A stretch of 64,000 nt of DNA. It comes from Phycisphaerales bacterium (lineage in GTDB: Bacteria; Planctomycetota; Phycisphaerae; Phycisphaerales; UBA1924). Each line of letters begins with the position of its first letter. Position 1 is the first letter of the stretch. A program made the position numbers and the translations under genes. Where the stretch lies: positions 62,001-126,000 of the forward strand of contig JADLBU010000042.1 of assembly GCA_020847535.1 (NCBI GenBank), written 5' to 3'. The notes beneath the pieces are model-generated. The model did no database searches. It was not told the origin of the DNA and worked only from the letters and a program-made list of their open reading frames with translations. Below, one piece after another: positions 42,678 through 56,100 of this stretch.

Positions 42678-43085
42678 TCAGGTGCTGTAGAACGCCGCGA
42701 CCGCCCCGGCGGGATCGCGGATAACCACGAAGCGGCCGCCACCCATCGAGCGCGGGCCATCGACGATCTGGCCGCCGGCCTCGATCGCCCTCTGGGCCGC
42801 GGCATCGGCGCTATCGACGGTGATGTAGATCAGCCAATGGGGCGGAATCCCGGCGTTTGATCCGCGAGCATGGCAGATGCCGGCGACGATGTTGCCATCG
42901 GCATCGTGCATGTTGTAATCCGAGTAGCCGTCGGCACGGTTGGATATCGGCTGCTCGGTGCTGAGCCAGCCGGCGACGCGCGCGTAGAACTCCCGGATGC
43001 GTTCGGCATCGGGCACGGTCAGATCCTGCCAGGTGATCGAGCCGGGGCGTGATGGGGGCGTGGATGAGGATTGCTCGCCGCTCAT
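42678..43085 (-). CDS. VOC (glyoxalase/bleomycin-resistance fold) family protein
   Basis: A 135-residue single-domain VOC protein: SITWQDLTVPDAERIREFYA with the leading strand and helix, VAGWLSTEQPISNRADGYSD, HWLIYITVDSADAAAQRAIE and the end GGGRFVVIRDPAGAVAAFYS. Metal-ligand positions cannot be confirmed by eye. Such proteins range from dioxygenases to antibiotic-binding proteins; no specific role is claimed. It lies between the 39-residue basic protein and the glycosyltransferase on the same strand. Confidence 0.87.
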   Translation of the reverse strand: MSGEQSSSTPPSRPGSITWQDLTVPDAERIREFYARVAGWLSTEQPISNRADGYSDYNMHDADGNIVAGICHARGSNAGIPPHWLIYITVDSADAAAQRAIEAGGQIVDGPRSMGGGRFVVIRDPAGAVAAFYST

Positions 43086-43136
43086 GTGGGCTTCCCCCGC
43101 ACGATTCGTGGAGCGCGACCACCGATGGAGGCATGC

Positions 43137-43256
43137 TCAGGCCTTCTTGGCGGCCTTCTTCTTGACGATGATCGTCTTGGTCTTCCAGACCCGCGTGCTG
43201 CCCTTGCGGCGCTTGGTGGGCCACTTGATCTTCTTGCGAATGACTTCATCGGCCAT
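43137..43256 (-). CDS. 39-residue lysine-rich small protein
   Basis: MADEVIRKKIKWPTKRRKGS followed by TRVWKTKTIIVKKKAAKKA. GGGGAG six bases upstream of the ATG is one of the better ribosome sites in the window, which argues that it is real. About 40 percent of residues are Lys/Arg; the net positive charge and the AAKKA tail suggest nucleic-acid binding. It is not recognised as a ribosomal protein. It may be the first gene of the VOC/glycosyltransferase group (51-base gap to the VOC gene). Confidence 0.65.
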   Translation of the reverse strand: MADEVIRKKIKWPTKRRKGSTRVWKTKTIIVKKKAAKKA

Positions 43257-43330
43257 GGATGACTCCCCGCGAGATCGGGTTGGAGATCCCGCGGCCGCAG
43301 AGTACCAGAAAAAGGCGGGCCGTGGACTTG

Positions 43331-43414
43331 TGCGGATGAACGCGGAACAGACCAAAGGCATGGGTAATGGGCCCATTGCCGGTCCTGCTCATCGCGCCTT
43401 ATTCAGATCCGCGT

Positions 43415-43434
<20 letters not shown>
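43331..43434. repeat. Inverted short-repeat element between carB and the small basic gene
   Basis: Left arm TGCGGATGAACGCGGA (43331-43346); right arm, at 43407-43434, has the inverse units ATCCGCGTCT, ATCCGCGTTG, ATCCGCGG. The right arm overlaps the last codons of carB. Confidence 0.7.
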
Positions 43435-47146
<3,712 letters not shown>

Positions 47147-47328
47147 CGAGTCCTTCCGGGATGCGGGCGCCGGGCTCGCGGGCGGCCGCCGCGGAAGCCA
47201 AAGGGCGCAAACTCGCACACGATAGACGCAACGCCACCCGTTCTCCATTCTTGGGGCTTGCGGTCCCAGAAAAACCCGTGGATTCAGCGCAATTGACAGC
47301 CCGTCCGCCGGCGGCATTGCGCAGCGGC

Positions 47329-47916
47329 TTATCCCGCCTTGCGGCAGCGATACACGAACGCCGGCGGCACGTTCAGGATGACGCCGCGGCTGGTCTGGAC
47401 CTCATCGAACGAGTCTTCCAGCAGTCGCCGGAAGTTCCGCCCCGCCCGCTTGAGATTGGCGATGTAGTACGCGAACGTCACGAACCGCCCGCCGGGCTTG
47501 AGCACACGGATCGCCGCCGCGAGGATCTCGCGCTGAAGCCCATCAGGAAAGGCCGCGAACGGCAGCCCGCTGACGATGCAATCGACAGAGCCGGGTTCGA
47601 TGCCCTCGCGCTGGCAGAGCGATTCAACGTTGCCGGCGGAATCCTCGTGGAGCTTGACACGCGGGAACCGCTCCCGGATCGCCGCCGCCATCTCGGGGCT
47701 CCGCTCGATGGCAAAGTACCTCGTCCCCGGGCCGATTCGGCGCACGATCTCCTGGGTGAACGAGCCGGTGCCGGGGCCGAACTCGACGACGGCCTTGGCG
47801 CTGCCAAGATCAAGCCCCTCGAGCATCCGCCGCGCCAGGCCGCGCGAGCTGGGGGCCACCGCGCCGACCACGTTGGGGCGCGTCATGAACTCGCGGATGA
47901 ATCTGGCGGTCGTCAT
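47329..47916 (-). CDS. SAM-dependent methyltransferase, phospholipid N-methyltransferase-like
   Basis: A 195-residue class I methyltransferase: [40 protein letters not shown] (SAM motif I), [39 protein letters not shown] and [20 protein letters not shown]. The N-terminal pattern and SGLPF motif match the bacterial PmtA/rRNA-dimethylase-like group acting on phospholipid head groups. The ATG at 47916 is only two bases after the stop of the pyrophosphorylase gene, so the pair is an operon. Substrate not proven. Confidence 0.87.
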   Translation of the reverse strand: MTTARFIREFMTRPNVVGAVAPSSRGLARRMLEGLDLGSAKAVVEFGPGTGSFTQEIVRRIGPGTRYFAIERSPEMAAAIRERFPRVKLHEDSAGNVESLCQREGIEPGSVDCIVSGLPFAAFPDGLQREILAAAIRVLKPGGRFVTFAYYIANLKRAGRNFRRLLEDSFDEVQTSRGVILNVPPAFVYRCRKAG

Positions 47917-47918
47917 GG

Positions 47919-49376
47919 CTACAGCACCATGCTCGTACCGGCCGCGATCTCTGTGGGCAGCTTCTGTCCCATCAGGTCCTCGGCCTCCAAGGCGGTGGTC
48001 GCCCGGATCTCCAGCACGCCCTGCGGCTTGCCATCGGCCCCGCGAGCCACTTTCACTCCCGCCCGCTCCAGCCAGCGCGCTGCGCGCTCGGTCTGCAATT
48101 CGCGGCTGGTTTGCGGGCTGTCCACACCCTCGGCGTTCTTGATCGGCGCGAACTCCTCGACGCGATCGGTCTCGTAGACGATCGATCCCTTCTTTCCATT
48201 CCCACCCTCGCACATGCCCAGGGCATCGAAGACGAAGCGTTCGAGCTTGACGCCGTTGTTGGTGGTTGGGTTGATGGGCTCCCCGGTTTCGATGTCGATG
48301 CAGGGGACTTTCTTCTCGGCACGGTGGTAGGGCAGGCTGAAGGCCGGATCGGTGCCCAGTTTCTCGATGAAGGCGACCGAGATGATGTGGATCGCGATCG
48401 AGCCGGCGATGAACCGCAAGCTGCCATCGGGGAGCGTCTGGCGCTGAAGGTCCATGGGCAGGTCGGAGTACTCAACGACCTCGGTCTTGCCGTTGATCTT
48501 GCAGAAGATGCCGACCTTCTCCTCGGGGTATGCCTTGGGTGTCATCTTGCTGGACATCTGGGCCGAGGAGTCTGGCGCCGCGGCATGAAGGCCGATGAAG
48601 ACCGGATCAACCACCTTCACCGTCGGGTTGTCCACCTGGAAGTAGCTCAGGTGCTCGACGCCGCGCTGCTTCATGTCCGCCAGCGCTCCGGACACGCAGA
48701 TCGCCTTGATCGCTCCGCCGTGCCCATCGGGGTTGGTCGCTATCTCACCCTTTGCGGCGAGCAGCACCTTGCCAGTCTTGATGTCCAGCGATGGCATGAC
48801 CCCCTGGGGGAAGAACTTGACATCCTTCGGATCGAGGCCGAAATACGCGTGCTGCTCGAAGAAGGCGACGGTCGCCGAGTGGTTCAGCGGGCTGGTCATG
48901 ATGTACCAGGGCGCAGCGCGGCCGTACTTCCGCTTTACGGCGAGCAGCTGGTCGGCGAACATCTCGAAGAGGGGGCGCTCAGTCACCGCGCCGGCGGGAT
49001 AGCACCCCTTGGGGCCTTCGTACCCGAGCCGGCTGCCCTGACCACCGGCGACCACGAAGGCGGCGACCTTGCCTGCACGCAGCAGATCCTCTCCGGCCTT
49101 GCGGAACCGGGCCTTGTCCCACTTCCGGGCCGCGGAATCGGCGTTGAAGGGGTAATAGTCCGCGGGCTGGACATCGGCGGGAAGCACAAACGCGGGCTTG
49201 TTCTGCACGTAGTCACGCACCAGCGCCGGCAGGCCTTCGATATCCAGGCCGGCAAGCTGCGACAGAAGGGTCTGCTTCTCACCGGGCGGCAGAAGGTCGT
49301 AGTACTTGAGCAGGTGCCCCTGCCCCACCGCTTCCAGACGACGATGGATGCTTGCCCGATCTGCCGATTCACTCAT
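47919..49376 (-). CDS. UDP-sugar pyrophosphorylase (UDP-N-acetylglucosamine pyrophosphorylase, UAP1-like)
   Basis: A 485-residue UDPGP-family enzyme that joins UTP and a sugar 1-phosphate, most like eukaryotic-type UDP-N-acetylglucosamine pyrophosphorylases. The nucleotide loop is FVVAGGQGSRLGYEGPKGCY; further signatures are WYIMTSPLNHSATVAFFEQH, VKFFPQGVMPSLD, NPDGHGGAIKAI, LSYFQVDNPTVKVVDPVFIG and VGIFCKINGKTEVVEYSDLP. The C-terminal NNGVKLERFVFDALGMCEGG is typical. It supplies precursors for cell envelope glycans. It lies upstream of the methyltransferase and divergent from rpe. Confidence 0.92.
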   Translation of the reverse strand: MSESADRASIHRRLEAVGQGHLLKYYDLLPPGEKQTLLSQLAGLDIEGLPALVRDYVQNKPAFVLPADVQPADYYPFNADSAARKWDKARFRKAGEDLLRAGKVAAFVVAGGQGSRLGYEGPKGCYPAGAVTERPLFEMFADQLLAVKRKYGRAAPWYIMTSPLNHSATVAFFEQHAYFGLDPKDVKFFPQGVMPSLDIKTGKVLLAAKGEIATNPDGHGGAIKAICVSGALADMKQRGVEHLSYFQVDNPTVKVVDPVFIGLHAAAPDSSAQMSSKMTPKAYPEEKVGIFCKINGKTEVVEYSDLPMDLQRQTLPDGSLRFIAGSIAIHIISVAFIEKLGTDPAFSLPYHRAEKKVPCIDIETGEPINPTTNNGVKLERFVFDALGMCEGGNGKKGSIVYETDRVEEFAPIKNAEGVDSPQTSRELQTERAARWLERAGVKVARGADGKPQGVLEIRATTALEAEDLMGQKLPTEIAAGTSMVL

Positions 49377-49541
49377 CTCACAATCCTCCGCGATCGCCGC
49401 CAAGCGTAAGCCCCTCCCTCCCCCCGCGGGAGAGGGAGCGAGTCTTTGCGAGCCGGTGAGGGCTCCGGATCTACTTTCCTCTACTTCCCCACTTCTCGCC
49501 CGCAGTCCAATTCCCGACGCCCAGCGCCTATTCTGCCCCCG

Positions 49542-50222
49542 ATGCTCGACCTCCGAGATCCTCCGCACCTGCCGCTGATCGCCCCGTCCATCCTCTCTGC
49601 CGACTTCGCCCGGCTCGGGGAAGATGCCGGGCACATCCTCTCGGTGGGCGCTGACCTCCTGCACCTGGATGTCATGGATGGCCACTTTGCCCCGAATCTC
49701 ACGATGGGGCCGGCCCTGTGCGGCTGTGTTCGCAATGCCCTGCCGGATGCGTTCCTCGATGTCCACCTGATGGTCCGGGATCCGGGGATGTTCGTGGAGC
49801 CCTTTGCCACGTCCGGGGCCAATCACATGACCTTCCATGCCGAGGTACTGATCCCCGATCATTGCATCGACCTGGCCGCCACGGTCCGGCAGCTGGGGAT
49901 GACCGCGGGGCTGGCGATCAACCCGCAGACGCCCATTGAGCCGCTCGCCGGCCTCCTCCCCCACTTCGACATGATTCTGGTGATGTCGGTGCAGCCCGGT
50001 TTCTCTGGACAAGCCTTCATGCCCGAGGTGCTTTGCAAGACCCGGGCTGTCCGAGCGCTGCTGCGGCCCAACCAGCGCCTGGAAATGGACGGTGGGATCA
50101 CCCCCACGAACATCGCCGGCGTGCGGGATGCCGGGTGCGATGTCATCGTCGCCGCAACGGCGATCTTCGGGCAGCCAAAGGCCCTGCGGGCGGGGGTTGT
50201 AAATGCCCTCAGACGTCCATAA
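49542..50222 (+). CDS. rpe: Ribulose-phosphate 3-epimerase
   Basis: A 226-residue TIM-barrel epimerase interconverting ribulose 5-phosphate and xylulose 5-phosphate. Motifs are IAPSILSADFARLGEDAG, DLLHLDVMDGHFAPNLTMGP with catalytic aspartate and metal histidine, FLDVHLMVRDPGMFVEPFA, MILVMSVQPGFSGQAFMPEV, and LEMDGGITPTNIAGVRDAGC with the second aspartate. Length and order are canonical. ATG 49542 is chosen since the longer frame upstream has no protein character. Confidence 0.96.
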   Translation: MLDLRDPPHLPLIAPSILSADFARLGEDAGHILSVGADLLHLDVMDGHFAPNLTMGPALCGCVRNALPDAFLDVHLMVRDPGMFVEPFATSGANHMTFHAEVLIPDHCIDLAATVRQLGMTAGLAINPQTPIEPLAGLLPHFDMILVMSVQPGFSGQAFMPEVLCKTRAVRALLRPNQRLEMDGGITPTNIAGVRDAGCDVIVAATAIFGQPKALRAGVVNALRRP

Positions 50223-50390
50223 TAACACACAAATACGGTATTTATTTGGTGAGTAGTTCTCCGACCTTGTTTAGGGTGGGCGTGACCCTACAGTCACTCC
50301 CGATAGATCGTCCCTGCCCGTGGTTTGAGCCGTCCGGAGGACAGCCGATCGCGGGCTACAGGACCGGTGCAGGTAACTGGACCGGGTTGT

Positions 50391-51092
50391 ATGGGCAAGG
50401 CCAGATTTGCGGATGTGTGGCTGGTCCGCGCGGGGTGCACGCAGTGGGACCAGGAAGGGCGCATCGTCGGTGCGACCGATCTTCCCACCTGCCAGGCGGG
50501 GATCGATTCGGCCCGCGTGTGCGCCAAGACCCTCGCCAATCACGCGGTTTCCACTGTCGTTTCCGCTGAATGCGAGGCGGCTCAAACCACAGCCCGGATG
50601 ATCTCCGAGGCCACCGAGGCCCGCATCAAGGTTCTCCCTGACCTGGGAGAAATCGGCTTGGGCCTCTGGGAAGGGCTGCTTGAGTGCGATATCGAGGGCC
50701 GTTGCCCCACCGCCTATCGCCAATGGAAGACCGACCCATCCAGCGTGAATCCCCCCGAGGGTGAAGCGTTCGGGGATGCGATGGCACGGGTCGCCGGGAC
50801 GCTCGAGCACGCGATATCGAAGTATGTCAAGCCGGGACAAGGACTTGCGATCGTGGTAGGCCCCACCGTGTTTGCCCTGATCAAATGCTGGCTGGAACAA
50901 CGCCCCGCGGCCGATCTATGGGCATTGGCAGAAGGGGATAGTGCTGTAGAGCGGCTTTGTGTGGACTGTGTTACGATGAAATCGCTGTCCACCGGGGCTG
51001 CGACCGGGGAGCCGGCGGCTGGAAGGAAGGGGGAGAAAGGGCGTACCGCCTCACCTCGGCCCGCCAGTGCCATGGCGAACTCTCGCCGCTGA
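50391..51092 (+). CDS. Histidine-phosphatase-fold protein lacking catalytic residues (likely pseudoenzyme)
   Basis: A 233-residue homologue of phosphoglycerate-mutase-like phosphatases. The order of blocks is right: VWLVRAGCTQWDQEGRIVGA, TVVSAECEAAQTTARMISEA, LPDLGEIGLGLWEGLLECDI, PPEGEAFGDAMARVAGTLEH, and LAIVVGPTVFALIKCWLEQR. But the catalytic RHG is RAG, the RxRQTA arginine block is EAAQTTA, and the second histidine (usually VSHGGVIR) is VVGPTVFA. So the phosphate pocket is lost and it may bind ligands or partners instead. It is followed after 139 bases by accD on the same strand. The last 30 residues are a basic low-complexity tail. Confidence 0.8.
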   Translation: MGKARFADVWLVRAGCTQWDQEGRIVGATDLPTCQAGIDSARVCAKTLANHAVSTVVSAECEAAQTTARMISEATEARIKVLPDLGEIGLGLWEGLLECDIEGRCPTAYRQWKTDPSSVNPPEGEAFGDAMARVAGTLEHAISKYVKPGQGLAIVVGPTVFALIKCWLEQRPAADLWALAEGDSAVERLCVDCVTMKSLSTGAATGEPAAGRKGEKGRTASPRPASAMANSRR

Positions 51093-51231
51093 GCCTCGAA
51101 CCGATTCCCGCACCGCAAAAACGCAACCAACTCTCTGGATACCCAAACAACTGTCCGTATTCATCCCGGGTGTGTCGAGGTTCTCGGGCCTTACCCAAAG
51201 CCCCACACGACCGCCGCCCCGGCATATCACG

Positions 51232-52110
<879 letters not shown>

Positions 52111-52168
52111 TCGCATTGCCGACCCTAGCAGAGACGAACCGCCCTGGGCGATCAAAGATCCACCGGTG

Positions 52169-52939
52169 ATGGCTCTTCAACCACCCCCACGCCCTGTGGC
52201 ACTGATCACGGGAGCTGCCAAGCGCATCGGACGGGCGTGCGCGCTCACGCTCGCCCGGACCGGCTGCGACCTGATCCTCACGTACAAATCCAGCGCTGAT
52301 GAGGCGCTGACGACCGCTGAAGATATCCGCGCTGCCAGCCCCGGCGCTGCGGTGCAGCTCATCGAGCTTGACCTGGCCGATCTCGACGCCATCGATCGGC
52401 TCGGGGCATCGCTCGCCGGCTCGCTGCCGCGCCTGGACATCCTGATTCACAACGCATCGATCTATGGCCCGCGGCCGCTTGCGGAGCTTGATGCCAACCA
52501 CATCCTGGACATGTACCGCATCAACGCCGCCGCCCCGCTGCTGCTTACCAGGCACCTTGCCCCGCTGCTCGCCAAATCCCCGCTCCCCGGCCGCGGTGCG
52601 ATCGTGGCGATGTGCGATATGCACGCGATGGGCCGGCCGCGCAAGCACATGTGCGCGTACACCATGAGCAAGGCAGCGCTGGTCGAGATGGTCCGCTCAC
52701 TGGCACGGGAGCTGGCACCGAGTATCCGGGTCAACGGGATCGCCCCCGGCGTGGTGGCGTTTCCCGACAGCGGTAAGGAAGCCGATCCGCAGATGCAACA
52801 GGCCTACCTGTCGCGCGTCCCGCTGGGCCGCTCAGGCACACCGGAGGATGCGGCCGAGGCGGTGCGGTGGCTGGCAATCGATGCTCATTACACGACGGGG
52901 GAGATTGTGCGGGTTGATGGGGGGCGGTGGCTGGCTTAG
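52169..52939 (+). CDS. Short-chain dehydrogenase, pteridine-reductase-like
   Basis: A 256-residue NAD(P)H-dependent SDR. ALITGAAKRIGRACALTLAR is the dinucleotide loop with the RIG variant seen in pteridine reductases and FolM; LDILIHNASIYGPRPL replaces the usual NNAG; MHAMGRPRKHMCAYTMSKAA holds the YxxxK pair; GRSGTPEDAAEAVRWLA and the end GEIVRVDGGRWLA are typical. A role in folate/pterin reduction is likely but other reductions are possible. ATG 52169 is preferred to an in-frame TTG at 52091 inside accD. The stop codon TAG (52937-52939) lies within the left end of a repeat element. Confidence 0.9.
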   Translation: MALQPPPRPVALITGAAKRIGRACALTLARTGCDLILTYKSSADEALTTAEDIRAASPGAAVQLIELDLADLDAIDRLGASLAGSLPRLDILIHNASIYGPRPLAELDANHILDMYRINAAAPLLLTRHLAPLLAKSPLPGRGAIVAMCDMHAMGRPRKHMCAYTMSKAALVEMVRSLARELAPSIRVNGIAPGVVAFPDSGKEADPQMQQAYLSRVPLGRSGTPEDAAEAVRWLAIDAHYTTGEIVRVDGGRWLA

Positions 52940-53030
52940 AGACTGTTTCAGAATGAGGTAGCAGAGCGGTAGAACACAGGCAGGATGCCTGTGCCACGAG
53001 ATCGGGTAGGATTCTGAAGCAGTCTCTTAG
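52935..53030. repeat. MITE-like element with 20-bp terminal inverted repeats and inner REP (copy 5)
   Basis: Left end CTTAGAGACTGTTTCAGAAT (52935-52954) and right end ATTCTGAAGCAGTCTCTTAG (53011-53030) match inversely at 18 of 20. Inside, GGTAGAACACAGGCAGGATG leads into CCTGTGCCACGAGATCGGGTAG. It provides the stop codon of the SDR gene. Confidence 0.92.
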
Positions 53031-53101
53031 AAAACGGCAAAGGGCAAAGGGCACATTCAAACCGTATTGACCGTGTCGATTGGCCGGATTGGCGCTCTTT
53101 C

Positions 53102-56100
53102 TCAGCCGAGCTTCTTCGAAGCCTCGCTCGCCGCCGCTCGGTCCGCGATCGCCTTGGCGAGCTGGTCCTTGGTCTGCTGGACCATCTTGGGCGGGGCCTT
53201 GTCGGCGTAGCCGGGGTTGTTCAGGCGGCCTTCGAGGACTGCGATCTGCTTGTCGGCATCGGCGATCACTTTCTCGAGACGGGCCTTCTCAGCGCCGGCA
53301 TCGACGGCATCGGCGAGGTTGCTGATGCCGTACTCCTGCGCTTCGAACGTGAATACCACGTGCGCGGCCGGCGCGGGTTCGGGGGTCATCTTCTCGAGCC
53401 CGGCGAGCGTTGCCAGCAGCACCTCGGAGGCCTTCCACTTCGCATCAGCGCCCTTGGGCAGGTGCAGCACGATCTTGCGCTTAGGGGCGACCTGGTGCTG
53501 GGCCCGCACCTCGCGGATGCCCGTGATGAACCCCTGCAACCGCGCGAATTCGGCCACGGCGGATTCATCGTGCAGCGAGGCGGCGATCTCCGGCCAGCCG
53601 GCGGTGCAGAGCAGATCCCCCTTGCGCGGCGGGCTCATGCGGAGGCCATCGACCTCGGGCGCTGGCAACTGCTTGACGGTCTCGTAGATCGCCTCGGTGA
53701 CGAAGGGGGCGATCGGATGCAGGAGTCGCAGGATCGCATCGAGCACCCCGCGCAGGACCGCACGCTGGCGAGCATCTTCGGTGACCGTGGGCTTGATGCC
53801 CTCGAGGTACCAGTCGCAGAAGTCGTTCCAGAGGAGCGAGTACATGGTCTGGGCGTAGCTGGAGAACTCGTAGTTGTCGATCGCGCTCTTGATCTCGCGG
53901 GATGCGGCTTCGAGGCGAGAGAGCATCCAGCGGTCGATCAGGGGAGTAGAAGGGGTAGCCACAGGCAGGATGCCTGTGCCGCGAGATGGGGTAGCCGGAG
54001 CAGCGGTGATGATGCCGGCGGCGAAACGGGCGGCGTTCCAGAGCTTGTTGCAGAAGTTGCGGCCCAGGTCGAACTTGTCGGATGTATTGAGCCCGCTCGC
54101 CGAGTCCTTCTTGACCGGCATGCGGACATCCTGCGTGTTGGTCGCCATCTGGCAGAGCGTGAACCGCATCGCATCGGCGCCGTGGGTGGCGATGATGTCG
54201 AGCGGATCGACACCGTTGCCCAGCGACTTGGACATCTTGCGGCCATCACCATCCTGGATGACCGCGTGGATGAAGACATCGCGATAGGGGACGGGGCCGT
54301 TGCCATCGCCGGGGCCCATGAAGTAGCGGGTGAACATCACCATGCGCGAGACCCAGAGGGTGATGATCTCGCGCGCGGTAGAAAGGGTGGAGGTGGGGTT
54401 GAAGGCCTTGAGGAGTTCGGGGAAGTCCTTGATGCCGGTGTCGCGAGCCGCCTGCGCGGGATCGGGCCAGCCCATGGTGGAGATGGGCCAGAGGGCGGAG
54501 GAGAACCAGGTGTCGAGGACGTCGGGGTCTTGCGCAAAACCGTCGGCTTCCAGCTGCGCAATGACTCCGGCGTCGGTCGCATCTCGCACGCACAGGTGCA
54601 TGACGCCATCCCCGAGTTGCTGATGCCAGCGATCACCGCCAACAGCTACATCGTTGTGAATCACGCTATAAGGGACGGCATCCTTGCCCGTTGGTTCGCC
54701 GATGCGCTTGCTCCACACCGGAATCCGATGCCCCCACCACAACTGCCGCGAGATGCACCAATCCCGAATTCCATCATGCCACTGCTCGTACGTCTTCGCG
54801 TAGCGCTCCGGATGGAACGCCATCGCCCCATCGCCACTACCCAATCTCGTGGCACAGGCCTCCGGCCTGTGATCTACCCCATCTACTGCCTTTTTTGCCT
54901 CCTCGATCTTCTCATAGTCCCCCCACCACCGATCGGGAAACCGCGAGTGACAATCAAGAGTCTCTTCAGGAGCCCAAGTCCACTTGTAGTCGCGCCATGC
55001 GTCCACGAGCCCGGCCTTGACCGGGTTGTTGACGATGTAGTTCACAGTATCGGTGTATTCATCCTCCCGCACAATGCGGTCAAACGACTCATCCTGCCAC
55101 ACGCGGCCGGCGGCTCCACGAGCCTTGTTGATCTCGTGGGAGCTGAACGACTTGATGCTGTGCAGGATCTCCGAGAGGCTGTACCACTCGCCGCGGCTCT
55201 TCTCGAATGGCGAAAGCATGAGGTGCACGTGATCAGGCATCACCGTGGCGGCCTGAAGTTCGATGCGCTGGCCATCCCAGTGCTTGCAGGCGGCGAACAC
55301 GATGTCGCGCTCGGCGGGTGAGAGTTGGCCGGCATCCAGCTTGAATGTCACGAAGTACATGCTTGCGCCGGACTGCCAGTGCGGAAGATTGCGTGCAGTT
55401 GTGGACAGCGCTTTGTGGATTGGTTGATGGTGTTTGGAAGGAGAAGAAGATGTAGAACCAGTAGACACAGGCGGGACGCCTGTGCCACGAGATTGGGTAG
55501 ACCTCTGCGAAGTCACCAGCGCCCGGTTCGCCGCCCCCGCCATCCGGTCATCGGTCACCTTCACATACCACTGATCGCTCAGGTATGGCTCGATCTGTGC
55601 CTTGGACCGATCCGAAAACTTCAGGTTCTGCCGGTAGGGCTTGATGCTCTCCACCCATCCGCGAGCCTTGAACTCCTCCACCACCTTCTTGCGGGCATCC
55701 TCGCGCTTCATGCCCACAAACAGGTGGGCATCACCGATATCGCTCCAGCCGTGTTGGTCGGAGACCTTGCCATCGGGGGCCATCATGTTGATGAGGACGG
55801 GCGAACCGCGAGCCTGGGACCACTCCTGCATGTTGCCATCCACCGAGTGTCGCCGGCCGATCTCGTAGTCGTTGGCATCGTGCGCGGGCGTCACCTTCAG
55901 GAATCCGGTCGCGAACTCGGCCTTGGGATCGTTCGCCTCTTCCTCGTTTCGAGCCATCGCCTTGGGCATCACGACATAGCTGTCTTCGAGGATCGGGATA
56001 ATGCGGCCGACCAGCGGCAACTCGACGAATAAGCCCCGCAGCGATTTGGCCCTGGGATCGTGCGGATTCACGGCGACCGCCGTATCGCCCAGATACGTCT

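Noticed and set aside
54837..55500. The insertion in valS as an intein
   Set aside because: There is no nucleophilic residue at the first junction, no His-Asn at the second and no Hint blocks; transposon ends and a Y1 transposase are present instead.
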